64,000 nt of DNA from Phaeodactylibacter xiamenensis (GTDB taxonomy: Bacteria > Bacteroidota > Bacteroidia > Chitinophagales > Saprospiraceae): the NCBI RefSeq assembly GCF_000759025.1, contig NZ_JPOS01000037.1:1-64000 (forward strand), written 5' to 3'. How positions within the stretch are numbered: position 1 is the stretch's first letter; the number at the start of each line of letters is the position of its first letter. The notes beneath the pieces were generated by a model that did no database searches, was not told where the DNA came from, and worked only from the letters and a program-made list of their open reading frames with translations. This document shows positions 18,901 to 26,553 of the stretch, piece by piece. The translations under genes were made by a program, and so were the position numbers.

Positions 18901-20393
18901 TCCGGCCGTTGATGCTGGTCCGGCGGGTGCGTTTTAATTATAATGAGCAGTTTTCGACTACAGTGCCGGGTTACATGCCGCAGTCCCAGATACTGGGTAT
19001 GACGGATTTTGACTCTCCGGGCTGGGGCTTTGTGGCAGGTTTGCAGCCAAATATCCGAAACTTAACAGACGACCAGTTGTTCAACCCCAATCCAAATAAT
19101 ATTGAGGGAGATTGGCTGAGGGAAAACGAGCAGTGGATTACCGGGAGTTCCTTCCTCAACCGGGAGGTTATGCAGACCTATTCGCAGCGATTTGATGCGC
19201 GGGCTACCATTGAGCCTTTCCAGGACTTCCGCATTGACCTGGAGCTCAACCGGACTTTCACAGAGAATTACTCAGAGACGTTCAAGGATACCCTCCCCGG
19301 CGATGGCGTCCGGCGGCTGGTGCATACCATTCCCTACGAAACGGGCAGCACACAAATGACCTACAATGCGCTGAGTACGCTATTCCGGGACAGCCGGGAT
19401 GATATCAGCGAGCTCTTTAATACTTTCGAAGCCAACCGCGTCATTATTTCCCGTCGTTTAGGAGTGGGAAATCATCAGGATGAAAACCTTAGCGCGCTGG
19501 GTTATACCCGGGGCTATGGTAATACACAGCAGGAGGTTATTCTGCCTGCTTTCATTGCTGCTTACCGGGATGTGGACCCCAATAGTGTGCGGTTAAATAT
19601 TTTTGATCAAATGCCTTCTGTCAACTGGAGGATGCAATACAATGGCTTATCCCGGATTCCATTCTTTAGGGATATCTTCCAGAACTTTTCTATCTCCCAC
19701 GGGTACCGGTCCACGCTTAGCGTGAATAACTTCCGGTCGAGCCTGCCGTTCCTGGCTACCCGGGCTACCGAGCCCATAGATACCGGGACGTTCAACTTTT
19801 ATCCGCGTTTGGAGATTGCCGATGTGGTCGTTCAGGAACAGTTTGCTCCGCTGATTGCATTGGATATGACTCTGCAAAATGGTATAAGCCTGAATGTAGA
19901 TTACAAAAAATCCCGTACACTGGCCCTGAGTACCGTCAACTACCAGCTGAATGAAACTCAATCCGAGGAGTTTACCGTTGGGTTTGGTTACCTGATCCGT
20001 AATGTAGACATTCCATTCCTGACAGGGAGCAATAAGAAGCGAGACCGTAAAAAGGAAGAAGAGGAGGAGCAAGACCCTAACCAGCAAAATCAAGGTAGGA
20101 ATAACCGGCGAGGCGGCGGTGGCCGGGGTTTGCAAGGGCAGGACCTGGATATCAACTTCGATATGTCGATCCGGGATGATATCAGCTTTGCCCACCGGTT
20201 GGATGAGGGTATTCAGGAGCCTACCCGGGGTACTTATGCCTTTTCGATATCGCCTTCAGCAGAGTATGCAATCAGTCAGCGGCTCTCACTGCGCCTGTTC
20301 TTTGATTACCGGCGTACGGTTCCGGCTATTGGCCCGGCTGCGCCGAGAACAGATGCATCAGGGGGGGTTATCGTCCGCTTCCAGCTGAATTAA
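12987..20393 (+). CDS. sprA: T9SS outer-membrane translocon SprA (Sov)
   Basis: A 2468-residue protein with a signal peptide (NMNKLLILATFLCGIATIALG); two adjacent ATGs (12987, 12990) precede a third at 12999, so the exact start is uncertain by four residues. SprA forms the very large single-chain barrel through which T9SS cargo leaves the periplasm, and is needed for gliding. Recognisable features: NxNTNANFNFDNQIKLDY near residue 210, repeated PPNSVTVRAGGQVLQEGRDYEVDY segments, and a long C-terminal run of beta strands ending in RFQLN. Two strongly charged low-complexity loops are inserted in the C-terminal third, at about residues 1925-1965 (RGGGG, SRQPSSRDDDK, DDDEDKKKK) and 2350-2380 (KKRDRKKEEEEE then QGRNNRRGGGG). 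It follows ruvA and probably has its own promoter. Confidence 0.97.
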   Translation: MMLNMNKLLILATFLCGIATIALGSGPHLKEDPYSSSYTVASDTIPDIDERFGDFLTNPNSNPFDLNDPDVVQQNVEFDPATGQYIITEKIGEDFYRPPTFMSFDEYLNFRQRQDQQNYFNELAGISSTGATGALDPIEKIDVKENLLERLFGGTEVDIRPQGNIDLTFGVNSSITERPDLPERQRNLTNFDFNMNINMNVVGKIGEKLNLTTTYNTNANFNFDNQIKLDYNSDNFEGGEDAILQKIEAGNVSLPLRGNLIQGGQSLFGLKTELKFGHLRLTPIVSQQRSQQENIQIEGGSQVQEFEVRADEYDENRHFLLTFYNRDNFNRSLQNLPQINSLFKIKKLEVWITNDRNEVTDVRDIVALADLAEPNRLVSPDKINQNPSWNKRDLVNRDLLPDNSANDLYSRIISRGEQVRDIDRAVSTLKNDFELQQTRDFEKVSARKLQPSEYTFHPELGFVSVNINVQPDQVLGVAFEYEYNGSIFRVGEMSINNSTVGTDTTDLTPKVLFVKMLKSTTQRTDVPTWDLMMKNVYPIGAFQVNQEDFRLDIFYDDPGAGQKRFLPETNIAGIPLLRIFNLDSLNTQGDPQPDGIFDFVPGVTINPRNGRIMFPVLEPFGEALARQINDEELRRKYVYDSLYRTTVFLAQEAAEQNRFIIRGEYKSSVSSEISLGAFNIPPNSVTVRAGGQVLQEGRDYEVDYTIGKVRILNDAILQSGVPVNVSFEDNTLFGFQQKTMVGLRADYEIDENFNIGATFLKLFERPFTQKVNVGDDPINNNIYGLDLNLSRQAPWLTRAVDALPGLSTKEPSNITVAAEVAAIQPGHARAISLNPVDEGGVVYIDDFEGSGASFDLRAQANRWFLASVPRNDDPGAEQLLPEGQLINDLRYGANRALLNWYRIDQAARGGNDNENIYTSQVPQLEVFPNLQLQPNQLPNVQTFDLRYYPTLRGPYNFDIPEGYPGYTRGVETSNGRVELKDPQTRWAGIMRDMTTNDFQSANIEFLEFWMLSPFLDESGQGAASDADAKQGDLYINLGNISEDILRDSRLFYENGLPGPTNPSRPTNDTEWSRVPVSQQITRGFDIDEATREQQDVGLDGLNDAAERIKYQDYIEAISATNPVVGQQVAEDPSQDNFRYYNDGQWPNEAGVYERYIQFNNPDGNSRSASQNTGNQNLRQTGTNIPDAEDLNQDNTLNESETYFEYKIPLRRSLENPGEIDLEETPYITDRRQASNGRIWYRFRIPLTEPDKAVGGIRDFRSIQFMRMYLHNFNAPVTLRFARLELVRNQWRRYRPDLSEVGGPATPECIDDETNFTVDNVNIEENSGREPFNYVLPEGIQRERAVGVFTNLQNEQSLSLNIEDLCNGATRSVFKVINMDMRVYERFKMFIHAEEKNGTEIPEGATSIFVRLGSDFQGNYYEYEIPLTMSEVEDLSGAPTSSSYKNAVWRPDNGFDFALKDFVELKKRRNEGGVNLSEEYVEQQQVGSKIHRLKIRGNPSVGQVKVLMVGVRNQYDFVTEDENFDLEVWINEMRLTGLDERGGAAATARIDAQLADFGSIAAAGNISTIGFGALDQKVQERARERLTGYDFAVNFNLDKFLPDSWGLQLPFYAQLSNTTSTPEFDPYDLDILLEDKIRDADNRTERDSIRAAAQEVTTIKSVNLTNVRKERANNSKAAMPWDISNFSASYSYTESEFRDPIIEFNEEERHTGSIDYAFSRRTNYIEPFKGIQGNAFKIISEFNFNPLPNAFSFSSIMNRVFETTSYRFTDVAPEYRTFYNKRFTWDRDYDLQWDLTRALKFNFNATNSAVIDEPNESFLVETFGFEQAREIRRDSIWTNIRNFGRPKNYQHNLSVGYDLPIKHLPLLQGWVTAKVQYQGSYNWTAAALNVDSLGNVIQNNQNRTADLDFNLERLYDKVDYLRKINRGSRGGGGANRSRSRQPSSRDDDKSQQDDDEDKKKKRNGPSTIERALIRPLMLVRRVRFNYNEQFSTTVPGYMPQSQILGMTDFDSPGWGFVAGLQPNIRNLTDDQLFNPNPNNIEGDWLRENEQWITGSSFLNREVMQTYSQRFDARATIEPFQDFRIDLELNRTFTENYSETFKDTLPGDGVRRLVHTIPYETGSTQMTYNALSTLFRDSRDDISELFNTFEANRVIISRRLGVGNHQDENLSALGYTRGYGNTQQEVILPAFIAAYRDVDPNSVRLNIFDQMPSVNWRMQYNGLSRIPFFRDIFQNFSISHGYRSTLSVNNFRSSLPFLATRATEPIDTGTFNFYPRLEIADVVVQEQFAPLIALDMTLQNGISLNVDYKKSRTLALSTVNYQLNETQSEEFTVGFGYLIRNVDIPFLTGSNKKRDRKKEEEEEQDPNQQNQGRNNRRGGGGRGLQGQDLDINFDMSIRDDISFAHRLDEGIQEPTRGTYAFSISPSAEYAISQRLSLRLFFDYRRTVPAIGPAAPRTDASGGVIVRFQLN

Positions 20394-20411
20394 GCCCATA
20401 GGGTTTTGATG

Positions 20412-20450
20412 AAAAAAGCAGTTGCAGTACATCCGCAACTGCTTTTTTTT
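20412..20450. terminator. Bidirectional terminator between sprA and alkaline phosphatase
   Basis: AAAAAAGCAGTTGC, nine-base loop region, GCAACTGCTTTTTTTT: a 14-bp stem including the A/T arms. It works for both convergent genes, and its 3' arm touches the alkaline phosphatase stop codon. Confidence 0.9.
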
Positions 20451-21579
20451 ATTTCTCTTCTGCAGCTGTCTCCTCACCCCAACCAAGGGCTTGCACCATT
20501 TTATCGTAGATGGCAGTATTTTCATAAATGCCCCGGAAGAGTTCTGCCCGTGGTCCATAAGCAAAAACAGGCACGAGGCTGGCGGTATGGTTGTCTGCTG
20601 TCCACCCGGCAATAAGAGAGTCCCTGGTGGAGCCCGGCTGAATGGCATAGCCTCCGGTCTCGTGGTCGGCCGTGACGATGACCAGTGTTTCTTTATTACG
20701 TTTGGCAAAAGCCAATGCTTCGCCAACTGCCTCATCAAAGTCCAGCATTTCTGTAATCATGTATTCCTGGTCATTGGCATGCCCGGCCCAGTCGATCTGA
20801 GCACCTTCGACCATAAATATAAAGCCCCGGCTGCTGCGTTTTTGAAGAAACCGGGTCCCGATACGGGTCGCCGGTGGGAGGTACTTCCGCCCATCTTTGT
20901 TTTTGGGTGGGTCTTCCTTAGCTGTGAAATAACCAAAACCCCGGCTAAAGTCAGGCGTGATCGTATACAGCTCCGTTTCGTAGGCATCATAGATGTTATA
21001 GCCGTTCTTTCTCATGTCGCTAATGAGGTCCCGGCCATCTGTATCCCGGTTGTTGAAATAGCGCATGCCTCCTCCCATGAAAAAATCGATCTCTTTATTC
21101 GTGAGTTGTTCTGCAATATCTTCGTACTGACTGCGCAGGGGTACGTGTGCGAAAAATCCGGCCGGTGTGGCGTGTACTATAGAGGAAGTGGTCAGCAGCC
21201 CGAGTGCGTATTCCCGCTCTTTTGCCTGCTCAAAGATATTGGAGACTACATTGCCGCTGGCATCCAACCCGAGCGCACTTTTATTAGTCTTATGCCCGGT
21301 GGCAAAAGCTGTAGCCCCGGCCGCTGAGTCTGTGATCAGGTCATCCGCAGCGTAAGTTTTCTGAAGGCCAATGATATTAAATTGCTCAATATTCAGGGGC
21401 TTTTTATGGCTGTACATGCCGGCACTGATCTGGCCAATACCCATACCGTCACCGATCAGCAAGATGATATTCCGGGCAGGTGGTTCGCGCTCCAGAAGCT
21501 CCAGGTTAAGGTTCTCCGGGCTTTTGCAGCCAAATGGCAGCAAGAGTAAAAAAAGCAGGTAGTGTAGCTGAAACTTCAT
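20449..21579 (-). CDS. Alkaline phosphatase lipoprotein (PhoA-type superfamily)
   Basis: A 376-residue protein starting at MKFQLHYLLF, with a lipoprotein signal (LLLLPFGC). It carries the metal-binding GDGMG motif (ILLIGDGMGIGQ), the nucleophile motif TDSAAGATAFATG with the phosphorylated serine, then a second metal motif TADHETGGYA and a DNHTASLVPVFAYGP segment holding the last His ligand. The order and spacing match bacterial alkaline phosphatases that hydrolyse phosphomonoesters. As a lipoprotein it should act in the periplasm or on the surface. It is convergent with sprA and shares a terminator with it. An upstream TTG would extend the frame by 15 residues but would spoil the signal peptide. 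Confidence 0.93.
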   Translation of the reverse strand: MKFQLHYLLFLLLLPFGCKSPENLNLELLEREPPARNIILLIGDGMGIGQISAGMYSHKKPLNIEQFNIIGLQKTYAADDLITDSAAGATAFATGHKTNKSALGLDASGNVVSNIFEQAKEREYALGLLTTSSIVHATPAGFFAHVPLRSQYEDIAEQLTNKEIDFFMGGGMRYFNNRDTDGRDLISDMRKNGYNIYDAYETELYTITPDFSRGFGYFTAKEDPPKNKDGRKYLPPATRIGTRFLQKRSSRGFIFMVEGAQIDWAGHANDQEYMITEMLDFDEAVGEALAFAKRNKETLVIVTADHETGGYAIQPGSTRDSLIAGWTADNHTASLVPVFAYGPRAELFRGIYENTAIYDKMVQALGWGEETAAEEK

Positions 21580-21659
21580 GAAAATGATTTTACGCGCTGA
21601 TAACAGGGCGGTCGGGTTTGCCAATTCAAATCGCGCTAAGTTACAAAACCCACTTGTTT

Positions 21660-22757
21660 TCAGACAAGGGTATACCGCTTGCCCGGAAGCGTTCGAACGA
21701 CCCCTTTAAACTCCAGCCCCAAAAGCAGCGCTGCCAGCTCACTGTTGCTTTGTTGCGTAGCGGCCGATATCTGGTCGACCGGCAATAAATCCTGTTGTTT
21801 CAGGAGTGCGACAATGGTCTCCTCTCCGGGCGTAAGGTCAGGGAAGAGTTCGCGCTGTATGCCCTGTTGAACATCTGACTTTTCCCAGCGCATCACGTAG
21901 GCAAGGTCGTCCACGCTTTCCAGTAAGTTGGCCCGGTGGCTTTTGATGAGCAGATTGCAGCCTGCTGAGGATCTGTCCCGTATCCGGCCGGGGACGGCAA
22001 AAACGTCGCGATGGTAGTCATTTGCCATCTTCGCACTAATCATAGACCCGCCCTGCCGCTGGGTCTCCACTACGATAAGAGCGTCACAAAGACCGGCAAT
22101 AATGCGGTTGCGCATAGGGAATCGCTCCCGGTCGGGTTTCGTCTGACTGGGATATTCGGAGAGCAGCCCTCCGTTTTCAATCATTTCAAGAGCTGAATAG
22201 GTGTGTTGAGCCGGGTAGATGCGTTCCAGCCCGTGCGCAACGCAGCCTACTGTAGGGATTTCATTCGCAATACAGGCCCGGTGGGCGGCGATATCAATGC
22301 CAAAGGCCAGCCCGCTTACTACCGTTGCATTATAAGGTTTTAGCCCTTCCACCAGCTCTTCGCAGAAATGCACCCCCTGCGGGCTCGGCCGCCGGGTCCC
22401 GACAATTGCCACCGTACGTTTGGCATTTAGATCAGCGTTGCCTTTGTAATAAAGCAAAGGTGGGCTGTCGGGTAAATGCCTGAGCCGTTGTGGATACCCG
22501 GGGTCAGTGTAAAATAAAACCTTAATGCCATGCGCTTCAATAAAGTCCAGCTCGCGCTCTGCCATGAAAAGGGCATCTGAGTTGCGAATGTTGTGCAGGA
22601 GCTGAGCGCCGATACCCGGTACTCCCTTCAGTTCTTTTTCTGTCGCCTCGAAAACAGCTCTTGCTCCGCCACAGTAGCTCATTAGATTACGGGCTGTCAC
22701 CGCACCAACTTTGGGGATGAGCGTCAAAGCGACCTGGTAGAAGATATCATCATTCAT
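21660..22757 (-). CDS. dprA: DNA-processing protein DprA
   Basis: A 365-residue protein: N-terminal SAM/HhH-like region (LIPKVGAVTARNLM, GVPGIGAQLL), then the extended Rossmann fold with the GxRxxS-type motif VGTRRPSPQG, SGLAFGIDIAAHR, GGLLSEYP, RFPMRNRIIAGL and the VVETQRQGGSMISA/VPGRI blocks. A short winged-helix-like C-terminus follows (residues about 305-365). DprA loads RecA on incoming single strands during natural transformation and protects them. No other competence gene is adjacent. It is transcribed away from the SH3-protein gene. Confidence 0.95.
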   Translation of the reverse strand: MNDDIFYQVALTLIPKVGAVTARNLMSYCGGARAVFEATEKELKGVPGIGAQLLHNIRNSDALFMAERELDFIEAHGIKVLFYTDPGYPQRLRHLPDSPPLLYYKGNADLNAKRTVAIVGTRRPSPQGVHFCEELVEGLKPYNATVVSGLAFGIDIAAHRACIANEIPTVGCVAHGLERIYPAQHTYSALEMIENGGLLSEYPSQTKPDRERFPMRNRIIAGLCDALIVVETQRQGGSMISAKMANDYHRDVFAVPGRIRDRSSAGCNLLIKSHRANLLESVDDLAYVMRWEKSDVQQGIQRELFPDLTPGEETIVALLKQQDLLPVDQISAATQQSNSELAALLLGLEFKGVVRTLPGKRYTLV

Positions 22758-23057
22758 GTTAGTATAGCTGGCGCGGAGTAAACCTTCAGCTCATGAATCA
22801 AAATAGACTGGAATAACGGGTGAGAAGAACACCCTGCACAGACAAGACAGAATAGACAGTCAGCATAAAGTGCACTCAAAAAACAATGCGCTGACTAGCC
22901 GTTAACCGAAATATTGCTGCCCGAATGGGCAGGCTCGGAGGACAATTCCGCGTTAATTTATAATTTCGCTTCAAAGATAGGCTTTTCAGATTATGGAAGC
23001 AATTTTTTGTAGCTTTTTTGTAGTTTGTAACACAAAAAGCGTTGAAAACAATCTTGT

Positions 23058-23591
23058 ATGAGTGAGCAGTCTGGTGGTATGTTACCAAAGGTAGAGATCC
23101 TCATCATTGGGGGCTTTTTTATTTTGTTTATGATTTGGGCGGTCTCCAAATGCGCGGCTACGCAGGAGGCCTACGAGGAACAGGCACAGCAGGAAGCCAT
23201 AGAGGAGGCTCAGGCGGATTCCCTGCGCGGTGCCGGGCTGGTTGGCGACTATATGCCCCTGGATACTACCGTAAAGCCCCTAAAGAACCCGGCACCTGAA
23301 GCGGAAAGCGTTGAGCCGGCTATTTCCACACCGCTCTATGTCATCACACCTGCGCTGAATATGCGCACCGGGCCGGGCCTCCGCTTCAAAATCATGGAGC
23401 GCCTGGAGCTCTATGATGAATTGCAGTTTCTGGGTGAGGTGACGGATACGACACAACGCATTGACCTGGGCGAAATTACCGCAGAAGAACCCTGGGTAAA
23501 AGTACGCACGCCGAGTGGTAAGGAGGGCTGGGTATTCGGTGCCTGTGTCGACTACTACAAGCACGAGCTAAAAGGCGTCGAAACGGATTAG
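23058..23591 (+). CDS. Membrane-anchored bacterial SH3-domain protein
   Basis: A 177-residue protein with one N-terminal transmembrane segment (VEILIIGGFFILFMIWAV), an Ala/Glu-rich linker (QEAYEEQAQQEAIEEAQ) likely helical, and a C-terminal SH3b domain. The domain shows the standard signs LNMRTGPGLRFKIMERL and WVKVRTPSGKEGWVFG. SH3b domains usually bind cell-wall peptides, so a periplasmic wall-linked role is inferred. It is convergent with the GH73-like gene, 33 bases apart, which also concerns peptidoglycan. Confidence 0.85.
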   Translation: MSEQSGGMLPKVEILIIGGFFILFMIWAVSKCAATQEAYEEQAQQEAIEEAQADSLRGAGLVGDYMPLDTTVKPLKNPAPEAESVEPAISTPLYVITPALNMRTGPGLRFKIMERLELYDELQFLGEVTDTTQRIDLGEITAEEPWVKVRTPSGKEGWVFGACVDYYKHELKGVETD

Positions 23592-23624
23592 CGCCGCACA
23601 GGCAACCGCCACCCTCCCAAACGG

Positions 23625-24344
23625 CTACAGCCCATACACCCGGATCACCTCCAGCAATTGGGCAGCAAAGCCGGGCTCTTCCGAAAACCCTTTGTCCTGC
23701 AGTGCTGCCGCCCAGCCCCTGATATCATCTACGCCTAGTGTTTTTAGTTCGCTGTAGGGGCCGGTGGTAACGTAGAAACTGTGGTCCCTAAAGCTTGTCC
23801 ATGCATTCTCATACTGCCTGAGGCAACGGCCATCATAAGCCTTTTCAGCCCCCTTCCAGTCCTCTGTGCAAGGCAACAGGAAGTGGTTGTTGCGCCCCTC
23901 TCCGGACCAGGGAGCTGTGCCCGCCTGACTGTGCAGCAGGGCACTCGCCAGGGTAACCGCTGCCGGTATTCCAAACTTGCGCTCTTCACTTTTTGCTACT
24001 TTGTCAAAGCGTTCAATGTATTGCTTAATTCGGTCTTGCCCGGTACGCTGCAGCCGCTCCAGGGCATTGGCCTTTTTAGGGCTGCGCGCCGCAGCGGTCA
24101 GGTCAAAATGCTCCGTTTGGCTGGCCGGAGCATCAAGGGTGGCATTTTCCGTATACCGCTCACTTTTGACGGCTTTTTCCTGTGGCGGTTCTTCCGGGCT
24201 TTGCTCCAGCTGCACCGGTGTATTGAGGTTGAGCTTAAAGCTGAGGTCTTTTTTTAAGGCTACAAAAATCAATAGGGCAGCAATGCTTAGCTTAAACCAG
24301 TTGCGCTGTAGATAATTTTTGATGTGTTCTGCTTGCGGGCTCAT
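23625..24344 (-). CDS. Glucosaminidase-like (GH73/LYZ2-type) protein, catalytic Glu apparently replaced
   Basis: A 239-residue protein starting at MSPQAEHIKNYL; a longer in-frame version has no good signal. A single membrane segment (LSIAALLIFVAL) anchors it. The C-terminal 130 residues match the Bacteroidota glucosaminidase pattern: IPAAVTLASALL, NNHF, WKG, YENAWTSFRDHSFYV, and the closing AAALQDKGF..AAQLLEVIRVYGL. In active relatives the first block ends in LLES, with the catalytic glutamate; here it reads LLHSQAG, encoded CTG CTG CAC AGT. The protein may be an inactive peptidoglycan-binding version, or use another acid. Confidence in the family is good; in activity, low. Confidence 0.82.
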   Translation of the reverse strand: MSPQAEHIKNYLQRNWFKLSIAALLIFVALKKDLSFKLNLNTPVQLEQSPEEPPQEKAVKSERYTENATLDAPASQTEHFDLTAAARSPKKANALERLQRTGQDRIKQYIERFDKVAKSEERKFGIPAAVTLASALLHSQAGTAPWSGEGRNNHFLLPCTEDWKGAEKAYDGRCLRQYENAWTSFRDHSFYVTTGPYSELKTLGVDDIRGWAAALQDKGFSEEPGFAAQLLEVIRVYGL

Positions 24345-24725
24345 TTTTGATACATTTTGTTTCCTAAGATTGTGTTTAAAACAAAAGTAAAACAAAAAGT
24401 TTTTATTTGCAACCCCTGTAAACAATTTGTAGACTATTTTCTTCATCTGCCCCGGAATAGGTGGTTGTTTTCACCTTTGGAATCCTGCATCTTTAGTCAA
24501 CCACCAAATTCAAATTGATGCAGAGCACTATTCCAATGATTAGCTTTTTGTGGACTGTATGGCTTTTGCTCAGGTACATAGCCCTTTCATCCATATCGGT
24601 CAGTTTGCGGACTTGGCAGAGGCTACCAAAGTGGCAGTTGTCAGCGATCCACAGGCGGTATACAACCATCAATGGAGCTACAGCCCCCGGGTGAACTTCA
24701 GGCACAGAATGAAGTTCGTAAAGCA
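24345..24725. other. Intergenic stretch with no convincing gene
   Basis: About 380 bases between the glucosaminidase-like gene and the trans-sulfuration terminator. A promoter-like CACCTTTG lies near 24474-24481 on the plus strand, and an ATG at 24520 opens a frame of about 58 codons (MQSTIPMISFLWTVW...). It resembles nothing I recognise and its composition does not look coding. I see no RNA gene. Confidence 0.35.
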
Positions 24726-24760
24726 TAAAAAAAGGCTCCGGGGCATAACCCCGAAGCCTT
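24726..24760 (-). terminator. Terminator of the trans-sulfuration gene
   Basis: Minus strand: AAGGCTTCGGGG, loop TTAT, GCCCCGGAGCCTT, then a T-run. It starts 28 bases after the stop codon of the PLP enzyme gene. Confidence 0.85.
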
Positions 24761-24787
24761 AATTTTGTTGTTGATCCCGCCGGAGCC

Positions 24788-25933
24788 TTATAGCTGTGCC
24801 AGTGCCTGCTTCAGGTCCTGAATGAGGTCTTCGACATCCTCGACGCCTACGCTTAGCCGGATTAGTGAATCCGTGAGGCCTACTTTCAGGCGTTCCTCCC
24901 GCGGGATAGAAGCGTGCGTCATGGAAGCAGGGTGCCCGATGAGCGACTCCACGCCACCCAGTGATTCTGCGAGCGTGAAGATTTTGGTGTTGCTGAGCAC
25001 TTTTACTGCGTGATCGAAGCGGTCATCTTTCAGATCAAAAGAGACCATGCCGCCAAAATAGCGCATCTGCTTTTTGGCAATTTCGTGACCAGGGTGGTCA
25101 GAAAAGCCAGGATAATAGACGTGGCCTACCTTCTCCGTTCCCTTGAGGACTTCCGCGATTTGTGCAGCATTGTGGCAAGCCCGTTCTACTCTGAGATGGA
25201 GGGTTTTGATGCCCCGTAGTACGAGGAAGCAGTCTTGAGGGCCAGGGACGGCGCCAACGGCATTCTGGAAAAAGTGGAACTGCTCCGCGAGCTCATCGCT
25301 GCCAGTGACCAAAGCGCCCAGGACCACATCAGAGTGGCCGCCCAGGTACTTGGTAGCGGAGTGCAGGACAATATCAGCGCCCAAATCCAGCGGGTTTTGC
25401 AGGTATGGAGAGGCAAAGGTGTTGTCTACGCAACTCAGGATGCCTTTTTCCCGGGCAATACCACAGACCGCTTCGATGTCCACGATGTTGAGCATAGGGT
25501 TGGTTGGTGTTTCCACCCAGAGAAGCCTGGTTTGATCCGAGATAGCAGCGCGCACCGCATCCAGGTCATTGAAGTCGACAAAGGTAGACTTAATGCCATA
25601 GCGCTCGTACACTTTGGTCATCAGGCGGTAGGAGCCACCGTAGAGATCGTTGGTGGAGACCACCTCATCCCCCGGATTGAGGAGTTTAAGTACGGCATCC
25701 ATAGCCGCGAGGCCACTGCCGAAGCAAATACCATGCTTCCCGTTTTCCAGTGCAGCGAGGTTGTTTTCCAGTACGGTCCGGGTAGGGTTTTGAGTCCGGG
25801 CGTATTCATAGCCTTTGTGGTCGCCCGGTGCGCTTTGTGCATAGGTGGACGTTTGATAGATTGGTGTCATGACGGCACCGGTCACGGGGTCCGGGTGTAC
25901 GCCGGCGTGTATGGTTTTGGTTCCGAATTTCAT
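24788..25933 (-). CDS. metB: Cystathionine gamma-synthase/lyase-type PLP enzyme
   Basis: A 381-residue cytosolic enzyme, starting at MKFGTKTIHAG (ATG at 25933); upstream in-frame residues lack homology. Cys/Met metabolism PLP family: N-terminal YEYARTQNPTR, cofactor pocket CFGSGLAAMDAV, catalytic lysine in SATKYLGGHSDV, and C-terminal LSNTKIFTLAESLGGVESLIGHPASMTHASI. The enzyme joins O-acyl-homoserine with cysteine, or cleaves cystathionine; the sequence does not settle which, so the symbol is tentative. The SLGGVESLIxHP signature is shared by MetB and MetC/CGL. Monocistronic, with its own terminator; HU lies upstream on the same strand. Confidence 0.9.
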   Translation of the reverse strand: MKFGTKTIHAGVHPDPVTGAVMTPIYQTSTYAQSAPGDHKGYEYARTQNPTRTVLENNLAALENGKHGICFGSGLAAMDAVLKLLNPGDEVVSTNDLYGGSYRLMTKVYERYGIKSTFVDFNDLDAVRAAISDQTRLLWVETPTNPMLNIVDIEAVCGIAREKGILSCVDNTFASPYLQNPLDLGADIVLHSATKYLGGHSDVVLGALVTGSDELAEQFHFFQNAVGAVPGPQDCFLVLRGIKTLHLRVERACHNAAQIAEVLKGTEKVGHVYYPGFSDHPGHEIAKKQMRYFGGMVSFDLKDDRFDHAVKVLSNTKIFTLAESLGGVESLIGHPASMTHASIPREERLKVGLTDSLIRLSVGVEDVEDLIQDLKQALAQL

Positions 25934-25989
25934 ATGTAGGGCTGTGTACTTTCGGCCCGCTTGTAGCGGGTTGTGGTTTAAGAATGAAG

Positions 25990-26027
25990 AAAAGGGCAAT
26001 CTGATAAGTATACCAGATTGCCCTTTT
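25990..26027. terminator. Terminator downstream of HU gene
   Basis: AAAAGGGCAATCTG and CAGATTGCCCTTTT form a 14-bp arm pair (including A/T ends) around a short AT-rich loop; it can end transcription in either direction. A second hairpin, ACACCGG/CCGGTGT, lies at about 26032-26061, nearer the HU stop. Confidence 0.8.
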
Positions 26028-26080
26028 AGGACACCGGAGGCGTTAGCCGCCACCCGGTGTGTTATAAGACTTAGCTGTAA

Positions 26081-26356
26081 TTAAGCGTTAACAGCGTCAG
26101 AGATTTCTTTACCGGGCTTGAATTTCACAACGTTCTTAGCTGCAATTTTGATGGTTTCACCGGTTTGTGGGTTACGTCCGCTGCGTGCTTCGCGGTGGGA
26201 AACAGAAAAAGTACCAAAGCCAATCAGGGTAACTTTGTCACCGCCCTTCAGTGAGTCAGTGATGCCATCGAGCACTGCGTTCAGTGCGTCAGTAGCCTGT
26301 GCTTTAGAAAGGTTCGCGCTGTCGGCGATTTTGTTAATAAGATCTCCCTTATTCAT
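26081..26356 (-). CDS. hup: HU-family nucleoid protein
   Basis: A 91-residue protein of standard HU length. It contains the signature [30 protein letters not shown] in pieces: GFGTF, the DNA-inserting arm with RNPQTGE, and the closing [17 protein letters not shown] dimers bind and bend DNA without strong sequence preference, with a proline at each arm tip. It has a near-consensus promoter directly upstream and a double terminator downstream, as expected for a highly expressed single gene. Confidence 0.97.
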   Translation of the reverse strand: MNKGDLINKIADSANLSKAQATDALNAVLDGITDSLKGGDKVTLIGFGTFSVSHREARSGRNPQTGETIKIAAKNVVKFKPGKEISDAVNA

Positions 26357-26392
26357 TTCTGAATGTTTTAATTAGTTAAACTTAACGTGCGG

Positions 26393-26423
26393 CAAATTTA
26401 TGCGCTGGAACTGTCATTACCAA
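26393..26423 (-). promoter_or_regulatory. Promoter of HU gene
   Basis: On the minus strand TTG, 20-base spacer, TAAATTTG: a full match to the Bacteroidota -7 element TAnnTTTG and most of the -33 element. It lies 36 bases before the HU start codon. Confidence 0.7.
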
Positions 26424-26486
26424 GTTTTGCTACTCAAAAAAAATGCGGGAAGCCAGAATTTTCAAGGGTTTTGGACGTTTTGGATA

Positions 26487-26494
26487 TATCTTTG
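26487..26494 (+). promoter_or_regulatory. Putative -7 box for small lipoprotein gene
   Basis: TATCTTTG exactly fits TAnnTTTG, 59 bases upstream of the ATG at 26554. No clear TTTG at the proper -33 spacing. Confidence 0.35.
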
Positions 26495-26553
26495 GAGCGA
26501 ATTACATTTGACACTTGTTTATTTTTCTCCTGATCAGAATAAAATTTGCATAC

